Source: Anaeramoeba flamelloides (taxonomy: Eukaryota > Metamonada > Anaeramoebidae). From it: a stretch of 64,000 nucleotides of DNA. The position numbers were made by a program, and so were the translations under genes. Location of the stretch: NCBI GenBank assembly GCA_027625915.1, contig JANTQA010000008.1, positions 12,463,001-12,527,000 of the forward strand. The letters run 5' to 3'. Below are positions 23,180 through 35,153 of the stretch, piece by piece. The notes under the pieces were generated by a model. That model was not told where the DNA came from and did not search any database. It worked only from the letters and a program-made list of their open reading frames with translations. Each line of letters begins with the position of its first letter. Position 1 is the first letter of the stretch.

Positions 23180-24705
23180 TATATCAGTAGAAAAATTTTT
23201 AAACAGGAATTCTAAAAAAAAAAAAAACAGTGAAATTCATGTGCAATGACTGTACATAATAAAGATTGTTTTTATTTTTCTTAGTATATATCAAAAATCA
23301 CTCTTTATTGAAACAAAAAATCAATAAAAGTAATATTAAAATATATTAAAATAATAGAAATTATAATGTATTGTACACATTTATTTTATTTTGTTACGAA
23401 AAAAAATTATATCTAAAAAAATTGTATTGAACTTTATTTTGATGAAATGAAATACCTTTTTAAAAAAATTTATGATTGATCACAAAAAAATAAAACAGTA
23501 AAAAAATATCTATTAATATAATTGATTAAAAATCAAATGTATAAGATACGTAAATTTAAACCTTCTGTACTGGTGAAAGGCAATTAATAATTAAGTTTTG
23601 TTGATTCGTCTATTTCCCCTTGTTATTTAAAAATGAATAAGCATTATAATAAAATGATGGAACATAATAAAGAAATATTATTATTATTCTTAAAAAAAAA
23701 TAATAATAAGTTGAAGGGTTATCACTTAGGTTGACACATGCATTTAATTTGTTTCCATCAGTTAAACCAAGATTTTTTTTTAAAATGGCGAAAGTAGTTA
23801 TTTTGGACAAACAAAACAACAAAAGAACAGTTTGAAAATAATTTTTTAAAAAGTTAAATAATAAAAAATGAAATGATTTTTGACGATGAACTAATCAAGG
23901 GGTAATAAGCATATAAAAGTTAAGAAATGTGAAATTTGTTGTTAAATTGAGTAAAAAAATTAGTTTTAAAGTTGAGTATATCGTATGAAAAATATAATAA
24001 AATAATTATCTTGTTTATAAGTTGAAGGAAAAATTCAAATGAAGAAAAAAAATTACTGATCACATTTTCCCAGTTAGTAATTATGAAAAAAAATTTTTTT
24101 TAAGCTAATAATTTGAAATATTTTTATTGTGATCAATAAAAAATATTATAGATGACGTGTAATCACAATGTAAAAAAATTGGGTGAGCCGATCTAATTTG
24201 AAAGAGGTAAAAAAGTGAAATTTTGAACTTATTTTTTTCCTCAAATTTAATTTTTTTTTCAAAAAATAATATCTTTTACTCGTTGATAAAAGTGTTTAAA
24301 ATTTTCATGAGTTTTAAACGAAAATCCCACTTTGGGTTGTTTTGAGGTTTTAAATTTAGAAAATAAAACTATTTTCACCATTTTAACACCAAACCCCGCC
24401 ACTTAAATGGGAAATCGCATTTACCCTTTACCTTAACCCTTTTAAGGAAATTGTTTCCTACCTATGTCTTAATTACTTTTTTTTTTTTTTTGGTTGTATT
24501 CATTGTTTTTAAGTTTTTTCGTTTTTTCGTTTGCTTTTTTTCGCATCCCAGAAACGAGAAGTGTGATTTCAAAAGAATTCGAGGACTTTTTAAAAAAACA
24601 AAAAACGAAAACAACGAATGAAACGAAAAAACATATAAAAAAATCGAAAAAACGCGATTTTTTAAATCTTTTATTGTTTTGAAACGAAAAAATGTAATAC
24701 CTGTG

Positions 24706-24736
<31 letters not shown>

Positions 24737-24958
24737 AGAAATCTGAATTCTTTTATTGTTATCTTGATTCTTTTAAGGATAATTTTTAAGAGTGTTTGTT
24801 GTTTCTATTAAATTCCAACATCCTTTTGAAGACTTTTAATTATTTATACTTACCCAATCGCATGACTTTTAAAAAAATATTAAAAAAAAAAACTAACAAC
24901 GTCAAAGGTATAAATTTACTTCATTTCGGGGTTTTTGAATCTTATTTGTTTTTTGTTC

Positions 24959-24959
<1 letters not shown>

Positions 24960-25003
<44 letters not shown>
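24960..25003. repeat. (AT)n microsatellite, about 44 bp
   Basis: An uninterrupted AT dinucleotide tract in intergenic DNA. Confidence 0.95.
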
Positions 25004-25004
<1 letters not shown>

Positions 25005-26008
25005 CACATTAAAAGGTACTACATTTAAAATTCATTTCAATTTCGACTTTCCCTTAAAGTTTTTGTAATCTGAATAGTTACTATGGTACTACTTTGGTTT
25101 TCATTTTTACACGTGGTGGGTTTTTCATGAATGTTGGTGATAGGTTTTCACTTATTCATTTTTGTGGAATTGTGAAAATCCTTGAAGGGGGTGAATAAAA
25201 AATAACATAAATAAAAATTTTAGCAACCAAATATCCAATTCTCATCTTTATCAAATATCTAAAAAAAATTTTAAATTGGTTGGATAAATTAGGATTTAGG
25301 AAAATGATTTGAGAATTTTGTTTAAAAATAATATATAAAGTTTATTTTAAAATTATAAAAAATTCAACTTTGAACTATCTAACTTCATTTTAGAATATAA
25401 AGAAAATAATTCATTTTTATATTCCGGTTTCTGTGATCCTTATAGACTAGTAAACTAAAAATATACTATAAAAGATATTATCAATTTCAATTAAAAAAAA
25501 AAAAAAAATCATAAAAGAATCAAAAAAATAATCAACAATCTTATTACTCATTATACCAGTACATTTTTTAATTTCCATTTTCAGAAATTACTGATTTTTA
25601 ACTGGCTAGTCTCTATTATTTTTTTTTTGACCAATTTCTAAATAAGGGTTTATTAACTAGAAATATATTTAATATTGAAAATAAACAAGGTTTTCGAATC
25701 TAAATAATTTACAAAAAATTTTCTCAACCATTTTAAAAAATTTAGGTATGAAAATTTAATAGTGATTGGTCACTTAAGAAAATTTTTTTTTCATTTTTCC
25801 AATTATTTAAAAAATTAAAAATCTAATATAGTTACAAAGAAGTCCAAAAAAAAAACTATTTTCTCATTTTATTATAAAAATGTTCTTATTTGGGTTAGAA
25901 AATGTAGAAAAAAATTAATTAAAAATAAAAACTATAAAATTTTTGAAATATTTTCCTTTGTTAAAAAATTCATAAATTCAAAAAAAAAGAATATAATTAT
26001 ATGAATTG

Positions 26009-26040
<32 letters not shown>

Positions 26041-26984
26041 GTATTGCTGTTATTTTTTTTCTCCAATTTTTACATTTATAAAAAAAAAACGGAGAAAAAT
26101 CATCAAAATAGAATTTAAAAATTCACCCATTTTAATTGTTTAGAACCTTGTATATTCAAATTAAAACTTGAATTAATATTTTTTTTAAAATATATGTATT
26201 TTAAACGCTGTTTTTTTCCAAAATAAGGCTGAATTAAAGAATCTATATAAAATGAAGAATATATTAAGAATTGAACAATGAAAAATTGATTAGATAAATT
26301 GTTAGAGTTAATATAATTGGGATAATTATTTTGGGATAAGCCAAATTTCAAAATTAGGGGAAACTTTGTTATTATTATTATTTCCTTTCTTCATTTGTCT
26401 TTCAAAAAATAAAATCATTACACTACATTTTTATTTATCAATCTATATCGGTTATTATCTCTAAAAACTTTAGCAAAATACATTATTATTCAAAAAAAAA
26501 AAAAACAATTAAACAAATTTTTTTCTGATGAAAAATCTGCCCCTATTTTTGAAATTTAGCTTATATGGTACCAAATTTTTTAAATTTAAGATCTTTTCTA
26601 CTTCCATTCTTTAGGTTACATTGGTACTGAAATACTCTCTATTGGTGTCATAAATTTCTTTTATATTTTATTTTCCATAACAATTCACAACTACTTTCCC
26701 CGTGTAATAATATTAAAATCAAATTCTTAGTTTTTTTTGTTTCATTTTTATCAATTCTTTTCTATTTTTTTGGTTCTTTTATACCATTTATGTAATAATG
26801 GTAATTATATTTTTATATCGATACAATGTTCATATTTTAGAATCTATTTACCCCACCCCACCACACTCTATATTTTATACTAATTTTAACCATTTAAAAA
26901 GTAGTTGTTTTGGTTAGAGTGGTTAAAGCATTCTACTTTAAGTAACATGGATATCATTTTATTTTTCTAGAATTTTCAAAAAAT

Positions 26985-27215
26985 AATGGGATTTTTAATG
27001 TATTTTATTCAAACAAACTATCAGAAATTATTTCATTAAGATTTCATAAAATTAAGAACGATTTGGTAAATTTTTCTTATGATTATTCAATCCAAAAAAA
27101 ATACAAACAAAAAGGGATTCGTTCTGTTTACTGAAAATATAATTTGAAAAAATGAACATCTTTTAAAAATGATAAATTGTTTCTCTAAAGTCGATAAAGG
27201 GATTGTTTTTTTTTT
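26985..27215. repeat. Dispersed repeat, copy 1 (pairs with 62350-62545)
   Basis: A direct match to 62350-62545. Shared blocks include CAGAAATTA, ATACAA.CAAAAAGGGAT, ACTGAAAATATAATT, AAAAATGAAC and TCTCTAAAGT.GATAAA. Class and borders are unknown. Confidence 0.6.
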
Positions 27216-27323
27216 TATTAATTTAATAGTTGTGAAAATTGTGATTAATTAACTTTGTTTAAAAAAAAAAAAAAATGAATTAATTTGTCCGTTCATTCAT
27301 ATTTAAAATATCTTTTGATTTAA

Positions 27324-27495
27324 GGAATATTGGAATTTTATACTCTGCGAGGGTTGGAGTACCATACAGTAAATGCGGAAAATGGTTAAAAAGTTATAGG
27401 TTTTGCTGAAAGTCAAAATATAGCAATTTTTAACTATTTTTCCCGTTTACTGTATGGTACTCCAACCCTCGCAGAGTATAAAATTAGAATAGTCC
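27324..27495. mobile_element. TTAA-flanked palindromic MITE
   Basis: The element is 172 bp bounded by TTAA at 27320-27323 and 27496-27499. The arms start GGAATATT..AATTTTATAC at the left and, reverse complemented, GGACTATTCTAATTTTATAC at the right. They continue through about 35 bp of perfect inverted sequence containing TGCGAGGGTTGGAGTACC and CATACAGTAAA. The loop is about 60 bp. The near-perfect arms suggest recent insertion. No other copy was noticed in the window. Confidence 0.7.
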
Positions 27496-28979
27496 TTAAT
27501 TAGTAGAAAAAAACTATCTTCAAAAAAAACATAAAAAAGAGTTCACGCTACCTTAAAAATAAAAATGTTTTTCTAATTATTGTTGGTATAAGATCTTTTT
27601 GTATATACCAAGAGTTATTGTTGGTGTAGTCAGACAAAATAACTGTGTTTTTTGGTGGTGGAGAATTTTTTGGTTTATTAAGTTTAAAGTTTACAAAATT
27701 AAGAAAACCCAATAGACAATAATCCATGTTTCAAAATATATCTGGGCTTTTTTTTCTTCTTGTTCCAAGGTAAAATACAATTGACTATCAAGTGTTTTAC
27801 CTACTTTAAAATCAATTTTGAAACTAAACTCCTTGATATTTCAATTAAACTTTAAATTATTAATGCAATTTGTTCAAAACTTTTCCAATTTTTCTCGATT
27901 TTGATGAAATTTTTTGTTTTATTGATATATGTAAATTTTTATAAAATTTACTCAATTTTTTGAGATAAATTTTATAATTTGATCCTTTATTTTTCGAATT
28001 CCTTATCTAATAATAGAACTTTAAGAAACCAATACCTTCTTTACTTCGGCTTTTTTTGTTGGTTTCTTTTATCAACTCATGTATAGGTCTTCTATAAAAA
28101 AAAATAGGTAATTTATTTTGAAGCACCAATTTCAACTTTTTTGCCCACTTAATTTTTACCACATTAAAAAAAAAATTGAAAAGGAAAAAAAAAAGTAAAT
28201 GTATCCAAAAAATATACGAATTCCTTTTTGTAATTATTGTTCTTTTTTCAACAAACCACTATTATTATTTCCTTTATAATCAATCTAATCAAAAAATTCT
28301 TGACTTACAAGATTTAAAGATCCAAAGATTTATTCACCCTTTTCCAATATTTCATTTGATTATTGAGTGTTCTAAATCGAATAGAAAATACTTTTTGTTG
28401 AAAACAATTTTGTGGAGTAATACTTTTTTTTTCTCAATTTGCAGTTAAAACTGTTTGGAAATTTCTGGTAAGTATTATCCCGTTTTTTAAATATAACAAC
28501 TTATTCTTCATTTCAAACCATTATCTTTTTTTTCTTCCCAAAAAGTTGAAAAATCTTCAGCAAAGAATTGCTTGTGTTATGAATTAAAACACAAATTAGA
28601 CAAATACAGTGCAATTTCTGAAATAGCAAAGTGTCCCTTCCAAAACAATTATTCTCGATAGTACAATTTATCTGATCTTTCACTAGTTGTTAGTTTATTT
28701 CCAAAATAAAAAATGATTGAGCAATAATCAACATGTTAAACATTTGGTTAATTCTTTTCTTTTCACTACTCTTGTCTTTGGTATCAATTTGAAAAGTAAA
28801 AGAAAATTAAGATTTAAAAATAGACTAAAGGTTATCAGTTATCAAATTCTCATTTTAAAAAAATAACGATAAGATTTTTGGTTTAAAGGATAACATTAAA
28901 ATTTAAAAGAGTAAGATTTAGAAATTGATATATTTTTCATTTTTCTGTTTTTTAGTTCAAGATTTTATTAAAAGTCAAA
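27496..28979. other. 5' flank of the DOCK gene
   Basis: It contains the second copy of a dispersed repeat (27705-28160) and then the region upstream of the DOCK start codon. Splice-like signals at 28431-28468 and 28940-28955 could mark an additional upstream exon; see the findings. Confidence 0.5.
27705..28160. repeat. Dispersed repeat, copy 2 (pairs with 16421-16860)
   Basis: Direct-orientation homologue of 16421-16860. Shared blocks include TTTTTTGAGATAAATTTT and AATAGAACTTTAAGAAACCA. Confidence 0.65.
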
Positions 28980-31900
28980 ATGACGGATAAAAATCCAAAA
29001 AGTTCCCTTTCTGAAAGTGTTCAAAATTTGGATCAAGAACTAAAAATTCAAAAAATACCGAAGGTGTCTTTGGATTTTGAGAGAAAGTATAAAAAGCATC
29101 TCAAAAGCGATCCTTCTGTGGAATTCCCCAATGATGACATAAAGGTTGAAACTATTTCACAAACTTACGACACCGTTTCAAACAATTTACCAGCCTTCGT
29201 AAGTGTTCCTGCAATTACCCCTTTTTAAAATTTAATAATTACTTCGCTTTTTACCAAAGCGAAAAAACACTAAAAAAAAATGATATCAAAAAATAAAACA
29301 AAAAAAAAAAATTGCCTTTTCAATAAAAAATAAACAAAAAAACAATTTCACATTGACCACAAATCCACAAAAAATAAAAAACAGAACAAAAAAGAAAAAC
29401 CTATCAATTCAATTTTGGAAGTAATTTCAAATTTTTCACAACCAAGAACTATTGTCAAATACTCGAACAGAACCTTTTTCGATCCAAAAATCCCAATTTA
29501 TGAGACTAAGGAAGAATCTTTTGAGGATTTAAATTATGAGATTGATCGAGAAAGCAAGATCAAAGAGGTGACAGTCGATCTCAAATTTTATGATGAAAAG
29601 GGCAATGAGGAGCTCAATGAGAAAGACTATTGCAAACCGCTCTTGACAAAAAGCACTGATCACAATTTAAAAACCAATCAAGATCAAAGAAGGAAAGAAG
29701 AGAGGGAGGTTTTCCCCATTTTTAGCAACACGAGGCTGTCGCACCCTGTGAATGATCCAAGGACCATTCCTAAGTGCAAGCTTGGGGAGAAAGTGAACAA
29801 GCAATATTTAGTTTTGCAACCAAAGGGCTTACAAATGCCGCTCCAGCACGAACCATTTTACATGTCTGCGTATTTGCTTGATTTAAACAGCCAACAAAGG
29901 CTCAGCGAAACATACAATTTCACGCTGTGTAGCAATGGGAGCACTAAAGAAACGCAGGGGCTATTAAAAAATTACTTTCAGGGCAATGAGGAGGCATTAC
30001 AATCTGCGCGCAAGGGGTGCATTTTTGAAATTGAAAGGCAGGTAAACGAAATTAATTTGGTTGTTCGGCTTGAAAAAATCTTGGTCGGGGATTATGACAA
30101 CTCCATTGATCCATATTTGAAAAAAAAGAAGGGTAAAAAAATTAAGAATTTAAAAGATCTCGAAAGCAAAATCAAGGATTCCTATAGTCGAAAAAAAATT
30201 TTCAGACAGCCTGTAGGGTTTACATTTTATTCAATATATGACGAGAACAATGATTTGAGAATTAAAAAAAATGACAAGCAGTTTCAAGAAATTGTATGTG
30301 ACAACTGGATCAAAACCAAAGACGAAGTTACTCATCAAGAAATCATCGAAAACATCCAATTAGTTAAAAAGGGCATTGTTAAAAAGCAAAAGCAATTGCC
30401 AGTGGCTTTAAAATTTTCCCTCAAGATTATTACAAATTTCAATAAATTGAACACAAAGATCTTGGATTCTTCATTAAATTTATTAACAACAAATAGCAAT
30501 CAAAAAAACAAGAAAAAAACAAAAAAGTCGAAAAAAAAAAAACAAAAGGAAAAGAAAAAGAAAAAGAAAAAAGAAAAAGAAAAAGATGAGGAAACGGAAA
30601 AGGAAAAGGAAAATGAAACCAAAGGAGAAAAAGAGAGTTATTATTTACAAATCCAAAACTTCCCCCTAAGGCCATTATTAATACCCTATCAAAAATATCA
30701 AAATAATTTATATATATACCCAATTAGTGCAACCCTCTCTGGCATTAAGGGCACCTCGGCTAGGAACATTAGTGTCAAGGTTGAATATTTTTCAAATGAT
30801 AAAAGTCGAGAAACAATACCATTAGCAAATTTTTATGGCAAATACGGGGAAAATAAATTCTTTTTAAATCAATTCACATCTTCGCAGTATCATAACAAGC
30901 ATCCAAACTTTTATGAAGAATTTAAATTAAAGTTGCCTACATTGATTGGGAACGAGCACCATTTGTTGTTTACATTTTACCATGTGGAATGCAAACCTAA
31001 AAAAAAAAAAAAAAAAAATAAGAATTTAAGACAAGAAACCACTTCGGAGAGAAACTCGTTAGAAGGCACACAATTGATAGGATATTCCATTTTAACGATC
31101 TTTAACGACAAGGGAATAATTTCCAGAGAGGAAACCATACCAGTCCATTTAACCTTACCAGAAGAAAATTATCTAAGTTCGCCACAGTTACATTTGAAAC
31201 AAGAGAAGGGGAAAAAATGCTTATTTACAGTGAAATTAAAAACAATTTCAACAAATTACACAGCCGATCCATATCTGAACACCTTCTTCACCAAGTATAA
31301 ATCAAAAAACACTTCTGAAAAGGTACTTGAAGATATTTTAATTAATTTAATAAAAAGTGATCCAATTGAAATCATTCACTTTTTCGATATCTTGATGAAT
31401 ATTTTGTTCAAATTATTATTAGGCAATGTTTGGACGAATTTACGATTATTGATTTTGGAAACTATTTTGAATATAATAAATATTGTTCATAACCATGATT
31501 CAAAAATGCCAAACACTGTAATTAGAAGATATATTTATTACATTTTTTATAAAATTCAAAATGATAACAAAGCAAAGAAAAAAATAAAGAAAAAGAAGAA
31601 GAAGACGAAGAAGAAAAAGAAAAAGAAAAAAGAGCAAGAACAAGAAGACAAATATTTGCATGAAATTATTGTCAAATTATGGATCAAATTATTAAAAAAC
31701 GAAAACGAAGAAAAGAGCTTTTTTAATATCCAAAAAAACAATAACATTAGCTATTTTTTATTTGAAATGGTTATCAAATCAATGGCCTTATATTTGAATG
31801 AACAAAAAAAAATCAATGCCAAAATTAAAACGGTCGGCTTATTTGAGAAAGAATTCACTGTAAATTTATTTGTATTAACAAACCTAATCAATAAAAAGGT

Positions 31901-32955
31901 ACATGATGTAGGATTAGCAATTGCAAAAAACATCAATTTAAGTTTTGCATTATTCGCTAAGGACTTGCTATCGATATATAATAAAGGCATTGTCTTTCAA
32001 TTAATTAAAAATTATTTAGATGGATTCCAAATAAACAACACCAACAACAACAATAATAATAATTATTTAATAAATGTTCAAGAATTTAAATTATTATTTC
32101 TTATGACTATTTTAGATTATGAATATTTTTTTAAATTAAATTTTTGCATCAAAAAGATCAAAACTAATATAAGCGATATATTTGAATATTTTTCAAAAAA
32201 GCATTTTTTAATGAACTTATTTTTTGAGGAATTAAATTATTCTTTGAAATGCAACCAGAAACAGAATTTCACAATGATTAGAACAAAGCCGATATCTTTA
32301 TTACGCAATTTAATCGAAAAGAATTTCAGCCAAAGGGAATTCCACACGAATAAACAATTTCAACAAAAGGTGTGCACAATTTATTTGCCCTTTATAATCA
32401 TTTTGATTGAAAACAGAGAATTTGTTATCACCTTGGAATTGGAAGAGCGTAGAAATTTATTTGTTAGCTTTTTATTTATCTTGAAATTTCTTGAAAGGGA
32501 CTTTTTATTCAATTGGTGGCAAAACGAAACTCATAGTAATAAATTAACCTTCTTTAAATTGCTAATAGATTGCTTATTTACCTTCCGATATATGGGTAAA
32601 AATAAATTAATTGAGCTTAGTTTAAATAAAAAGAAAAATAGATCCCTATCTGGCAAAAATCAAGCTTTAAAATTAACCAATTTAAAAGCTTCCTTCGAAA
32701 ATGAATATGGAAGTGACAATTATTCAAAAGTTTCCGTTCAAAAAAGGAAAAGCCTTTTGAAAAAAAATAAAGAATTGATCCAAAAGAGTTTAAATAACAT
32801 TGGGGATGTTGGTATCGATGGAAATGGAGATGGTAGGAATAATGGAGATGGGAATGATTTTAACAATAGTGCAATTAGTAAAGAAAATGAAAAAACTAAA
32901 AAGAATGACAACAACAATAATGATGATGATGATGATTATGAGAACAAAATGAATA

Positions 32956-32990
<35 letters not shown>

Positions 32991-35153
32991 CAATTGAATA
33001 ATAATTTACCAACGATAAATCAAATGCTATCTAGGACATTAAGGCATAGACCAATCTCATTCGATAATTTCAAGAGAGAGCAAAATTTAAGTTATCAAAT
33101 GTCCTTAATTATTTTAAATGTCACAGAATCATTTTTAATTAATTTCAATAACACATTGAAAAGGGACAAATGCAAAGACGATAATTCAATTTTGAAACAA
33201 ATATTCCAAATCTTGATTGATATCTCCAAGGTGCCAGAATGTTATCAATTTGAAAAACATTTTTTCTATGTATTGACTTGTTTCTTAGAAAAATATTCCA
33301 ATGTTATTTATAACATTAATAATGAAATACTATCCAACCTTTGCTTATTTGGATTAATGAAGTCAATTTCTAGTAACGTCCAGACAAGAGCCATTAGTAA
33401 CACCTTCCTATATTTAATCTTAAGGAATGGCTATGTCCAAGGTCAAAATTTTAATAAAATCAAAATTCAAATGATTATCGGGTTTAGTAAATTGATGGGT
33501 AAAATCGATCAAATAGACGACGATGACCATTCAACGAAACACACTTTACACTTGCTGCCTTTACTGTTAAACAACGATACCTATTTTGTTAATAAAATGA
33601 TGAAAGATAATTTTACAAAGGCACTAAACGAACACTTGTCAAATCTAACCAATATCATGAAGGATTCTCTCCAATTACGAAGGCATCGATCAGATCCCGA
33701 AATGACTTGTGATTTGTTATACAATATCGCGACGCAATACAAAAACGCACCGGAGTTGAGAATCACTTGGCTTGAAAATTTGGTCCAATACAACGTTGAT
33801 AATAATTTCCTCACGGAGGCAGGGTATGCAATGATCCACTTAGCAGCGATGATCTCGGAATACTTGTCCAAATTGCGCCCCAATGACCATTGGCTGCCCC
33901 GTGGCTGCATGCATTTTGCCAAGGCCACCGAGACAGTATTGGAAGAAGAAACCACCCTGTCGAACAAGGAAATCAAATCCTTATGCCAAAGCTCCAAATT
34001 TAGTGAAGCAAATCTGTATAAAATAATTACAGACGCAGTTGGATTCTTGAAAAATGAACAATTATATGAGACAATCAATGAAATCTATAAAATGATCCTG
34101 CCCATTTTCGAATATAGATTTGATTACAAAAGAATTTCGACAATTCATAACGATATTAAAAAATGCTATGACGATTTAATTGAATTGCAATTTTTTAAAC
34201 AGAAGCGCAACTTTTCCATTTATTGGAGAATCGGGTTTTATGGCTTAAAATTCAATGAGATGAATAACACAGAGTTCATTTATAAAGAAAAATTCGGCAC
34301 CACCCTGGGGGAGATCAAGGAAAGATTATTTGAACAGTATCAACAAATATATGGATCAAACAACGTCGAAATTTTTACCACATCGAGTGCAATCGATTTG
34401 AAGAAAATTAAGGGGAAAATGAAAAATGGCAAAGTCTTTTTGCAAATCACGAAAGTGGATCCTTATTTCAACGAGAAGGAATTGCTGTTGAGAAGAAACA
34501 ATTTCCAAAAAATGAACAACATCAGTCAATTCACCTTCCAAATACCCTTCACAAAGGAAGTTGGGAAAAAATCCCAGGGCACAGTACAAAACCAATGGCT
34601 GAAAAAGATAATTCTAACAGTAGACGGGCAATTCCCCTATGTCAAAAAACGCTTAAAAGTAATCGAAAGAAATGAACACGAACTTAATCCTTTGCAAGTC
34701 TCCCTATATTCAATAAAGGAAAAAAACCTCCAGTTAAAAAACGAATTATCCAAATATAAAAAGGATTCCAAAAATTTGCAAGGCCTCTTGCAGGGCACGC
34801 TGTTGATCACAGTCAATCAGGGACCCTTTGCAATATGTAAAGCCTTTTTAGGCAGAAACATCCAAAATTATGATACAGCCCTCGTTGAGGATTTGAGATT
34901 AGAATTCAAACAATTTTTAGATTTGCTGAAACAGGCAGTACACGAGAATTCCTTTTTAATTGAAAACGAAATGAAATTGTTCCAAACTACAATCGAAAAT
35001 GGTATAAAGGAATTGAAAGAAAGAGTTGCACCATATTTAATCGAAGGCGGCCCATCGGAAGAAGTTTTGAAACATTTGGAAAGGGCAGAATTAGATAACA
35101 AAAACATTTCAATGAAAATACAAGAAAACCTTACTTCAGAAAAATTGAATTAA
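28980..35153 (+). CDS. DOCK-family Rho guanine nucleotide exchange factor (DOCK6/7/8-like)
   Basis: This large GEF should activate Rac/Cdc42-type GTPases at the membrane. Two exons, 28980-29198 and 29385-35153, join in frame across a 186-bp GTAAGT...ACAG intron to give 1,995 residues. The DHR-1/C2 domain (about 513-611) has NLYIYP, SARNISVKVEYFS, YHNKHPNFYEEFKLKLP and HHLLFTFYHVEC, which match the DOCK6/7/8 branch. Mid-protein helical repeats include DLLSIYNKGIVFQLIKNYL. DHR-2, the catalytic part (about 1510-1960), has DLLYNIATQY, LRITWLENLVQYN, FYGLKFNEMNNTEFIYKE, FPYVKKRLKV and the nucleotide-sensor region TLLITVNQGPFAICKAFLG with its valine. Three Lys-rich inserts sit at about 447-490, 801-828 and 1263-1275. 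ATG 28980 is the first good start, but an upstream coding exon is possible. Confidence 0.93.
32961..32989. repeat. A(29) homopolymer inside the DOCK coding exon
   Basis: Twenty-nine consecutive A residues encode a Lys run at about residues 1265-1275. A second A run of about 20 lies at 30999-31018 just after the DHR-1 domain. Both are in frame as read here. Confidence 0.9.

Larger units (their letters stand above)
22576..27323. other. 4.7-kb intergenic region rich in microsatellites
   Basis: No gene is firmly seen. It holds (TA)n tracts at about 23001-23052, 23139-23173, 24709-24730, 24960-25003 and 26009-26035. A short GC-rich patch at 23087-23112 lies between the first two. A region rich in CGAAAAAA/TTTTTTCG words lies at about 24515-24690. 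A dispersed repeat at 26985-27215 is listed separately. Confidence 0.5.

Noticed and set aside
26915-26985. tRNA-like stretch with an A-box-like TGGTTAGAGTGG
   Set aside because: The anticodon stem does not pair well, the acceptor does not close, and there is no GGTTCRA B box; at best a chance match or tRNA fragment.
28176-28448. 90-codon ORF upstream of the DOCK gene
   Set aside because: It lacks an ATG at its head, overlaps the edge of a dispersed repeat and resembles nothing known; only the splice-like signals at its end were kept as a finding.
30439-30723. Antisense ORF across the first Lys-rich insert of the DOCK gene
   Set aside because: Its Phe/Pro-rich product is the mirror of the purine-rich Lys/Glu codons, a typical shadow.
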